The notes under the pieces: generated by a model
Databases searched by the model: none
What the model saw: only the letters and a program-made list of their open reading frames with translations
Told to the model about the DNA's origin: nothing
DNA from: Rhizobium sp. BT04
GTDB lineage: Bacteria; Pseudomonadota; Alphaproteobacteria; Rhizobiales; Rhizobiaceae
DNA: 64,000 bases
NCBI RefSeq assembly: GCF_030053135.1
Contig: NZ_CP125652.1
Location: forward strand, 124,001 to 188,000
Reading direction: 5' to 3'
Made by a program: the position numbers and the translations under genes
Shown here: in pieces, positions 63,635 through 64,000 of the stretch
How the letters are laid out: each line of letters starts with the position of its first letter
Position numbering within the stretch: position 1 is the stretch's first letter

Positions 63635-64000
63635 ATGTCCAGACGTCATAAAGCAGAAAAGCGCGAGATCAATCCGGACCCGAAGTTCGGCGATCTGGTC
63701 GTCACCAAGTTCATGAATGCCATCATGCTCGACGGCAAAAAGTCGGTTGCTGAAAACATCGTTTATGGCGCGTTCGACGTCGTCCAGGGCAAGTCCAAGC
63801 AGGAGCCGCTTACGGTTTTCCATTCTGCGCTCGACAACATTGCGCCGCACGTTGAAGTTCGCTCGCGCCGTGTCGGTGGTGCGACCTATCAGGTCCCGGT
63901 CGACGTTCGCCCGGAGCGCCGCCAGGCTCTCGCCATTCGCTGGCTGATTGCCGCCGCCCGCAAGCGCAACGAAACCACCATGATCGATCGCCTGTCCGGC
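63635..64000 (+). CDS. rpsG: 30S ribosomal protein S7 (start; runs off right edge)
   Basis: ATG 63635 gives [20 protein letters not shown], the S7 N-terminus, and 122 codons are present before the window ends, including [17 protein letters not shown]. It binds 16S rRNA 3' domain. It lies 76 bp after rpsL, in str-operon order. Confidence 0.97.
   Translation, partial: MSRRHKAEKREINPDPKFGDLVVTKFMNAIMLDGKKSVAENIVYGAFDVVQGKSKQEPLTVFHSALDNIAPHVEVRSRRVGGATYQVPVDVRPERRQALAIRWLIAAARKRNETTMIDRLSG

Overview
The window is chromosomal DNA of an alphaproteobacterium of the Rhizobium/Agrobacterium group, most likely Rhizobium in the strict sense. The housekeeping order tuf, tRNA-Trp, secE, nusG, rplKAJL, rpoBC, rpsL, rpsG, the protein sequences, the high GC content and the GAAC-N7-GAAC LexA box all fit. 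Two mobile elements interrupt this tuf-to-rps cluster, one on each side of tuf.

Region 1 (1 to about 11653) is the right end of a prophage that runs off the left edge: tail/fibre proteins, an SGNH-like protein, a compact lysis cassette (holin-like protein, SAR-type endolysin, overlapping Rz/Rz1 spanins), small membrane proteins, a leftward cargo cassette (GtrB-like glycosyltransferase, methyltransferase, ATP-grasp/HAD fusion, small protein), a divergent pair of Arc-type repressors, small zinc-ribbon proteins and an ATP-dependent DNA ligase. The cargo cassette sits between two copies of a zinc-ribbon gene end, one a fragment, which suggests how it was acquired. The prophage seems to end in the 3' tip of a tRNA-Gly gene, a gene usually found upstream of tuf.

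Region 2 (11900-14775) is chromosomal: tuf with promoter and terminator, a 44-residue secreted or membrane peptide, and an NAD-dependent epimerase.

Region 3 (14776-49855) is a 35 kb integrative element in tRNA-Trp. A 38-bp direct repeat covering the 5' half of the tRNA marks both ends. The left copy is a stump; the right copy is part of the intact tRNA-Trp gene, whose 5' half and promoter are therefore supplied by the element. Promoter-like boxes lie at exactly the same distance upstream of both copies, and paired GGTCAC-N5-GGTCAC motifs lie just inside both ends. From left to right the element carries two zinc-finger paralogues; a broken Cap4-like nuclease; a five-gene envelope operon of unknown role; a membrane-anchored phosphoesterase; two ku genes; dinB; a LexA-box-controlled imuA-imuB-dnaE2 mutagenesis cassette; an exported CHAT/caspase-like protein with a two-TM partner; an AbiC-like membrane protein; a frameshifted membrane protein; a Hachiman-like nuclease/helicase pair; tandem phosphoesterases; HTH and AlpA regulators; an intact tyrosine integrase; and, translationally coupled to it, a second integrase domain in which almost every catalytic residue is replaced. 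The element combines anti-phage genes with DNA break repair and error-prone polymerases.

Region 4 (49818-64000) is the conserved transcription/translation block: tRNA-Trp, secE-nusG, rplK-rplA, rplJ-rplL with a structured leader, rpoB-rpoC with strong intergenic hairpins, a terminator, a small conserved leftward gene, then rpsL and the start of rpsG.
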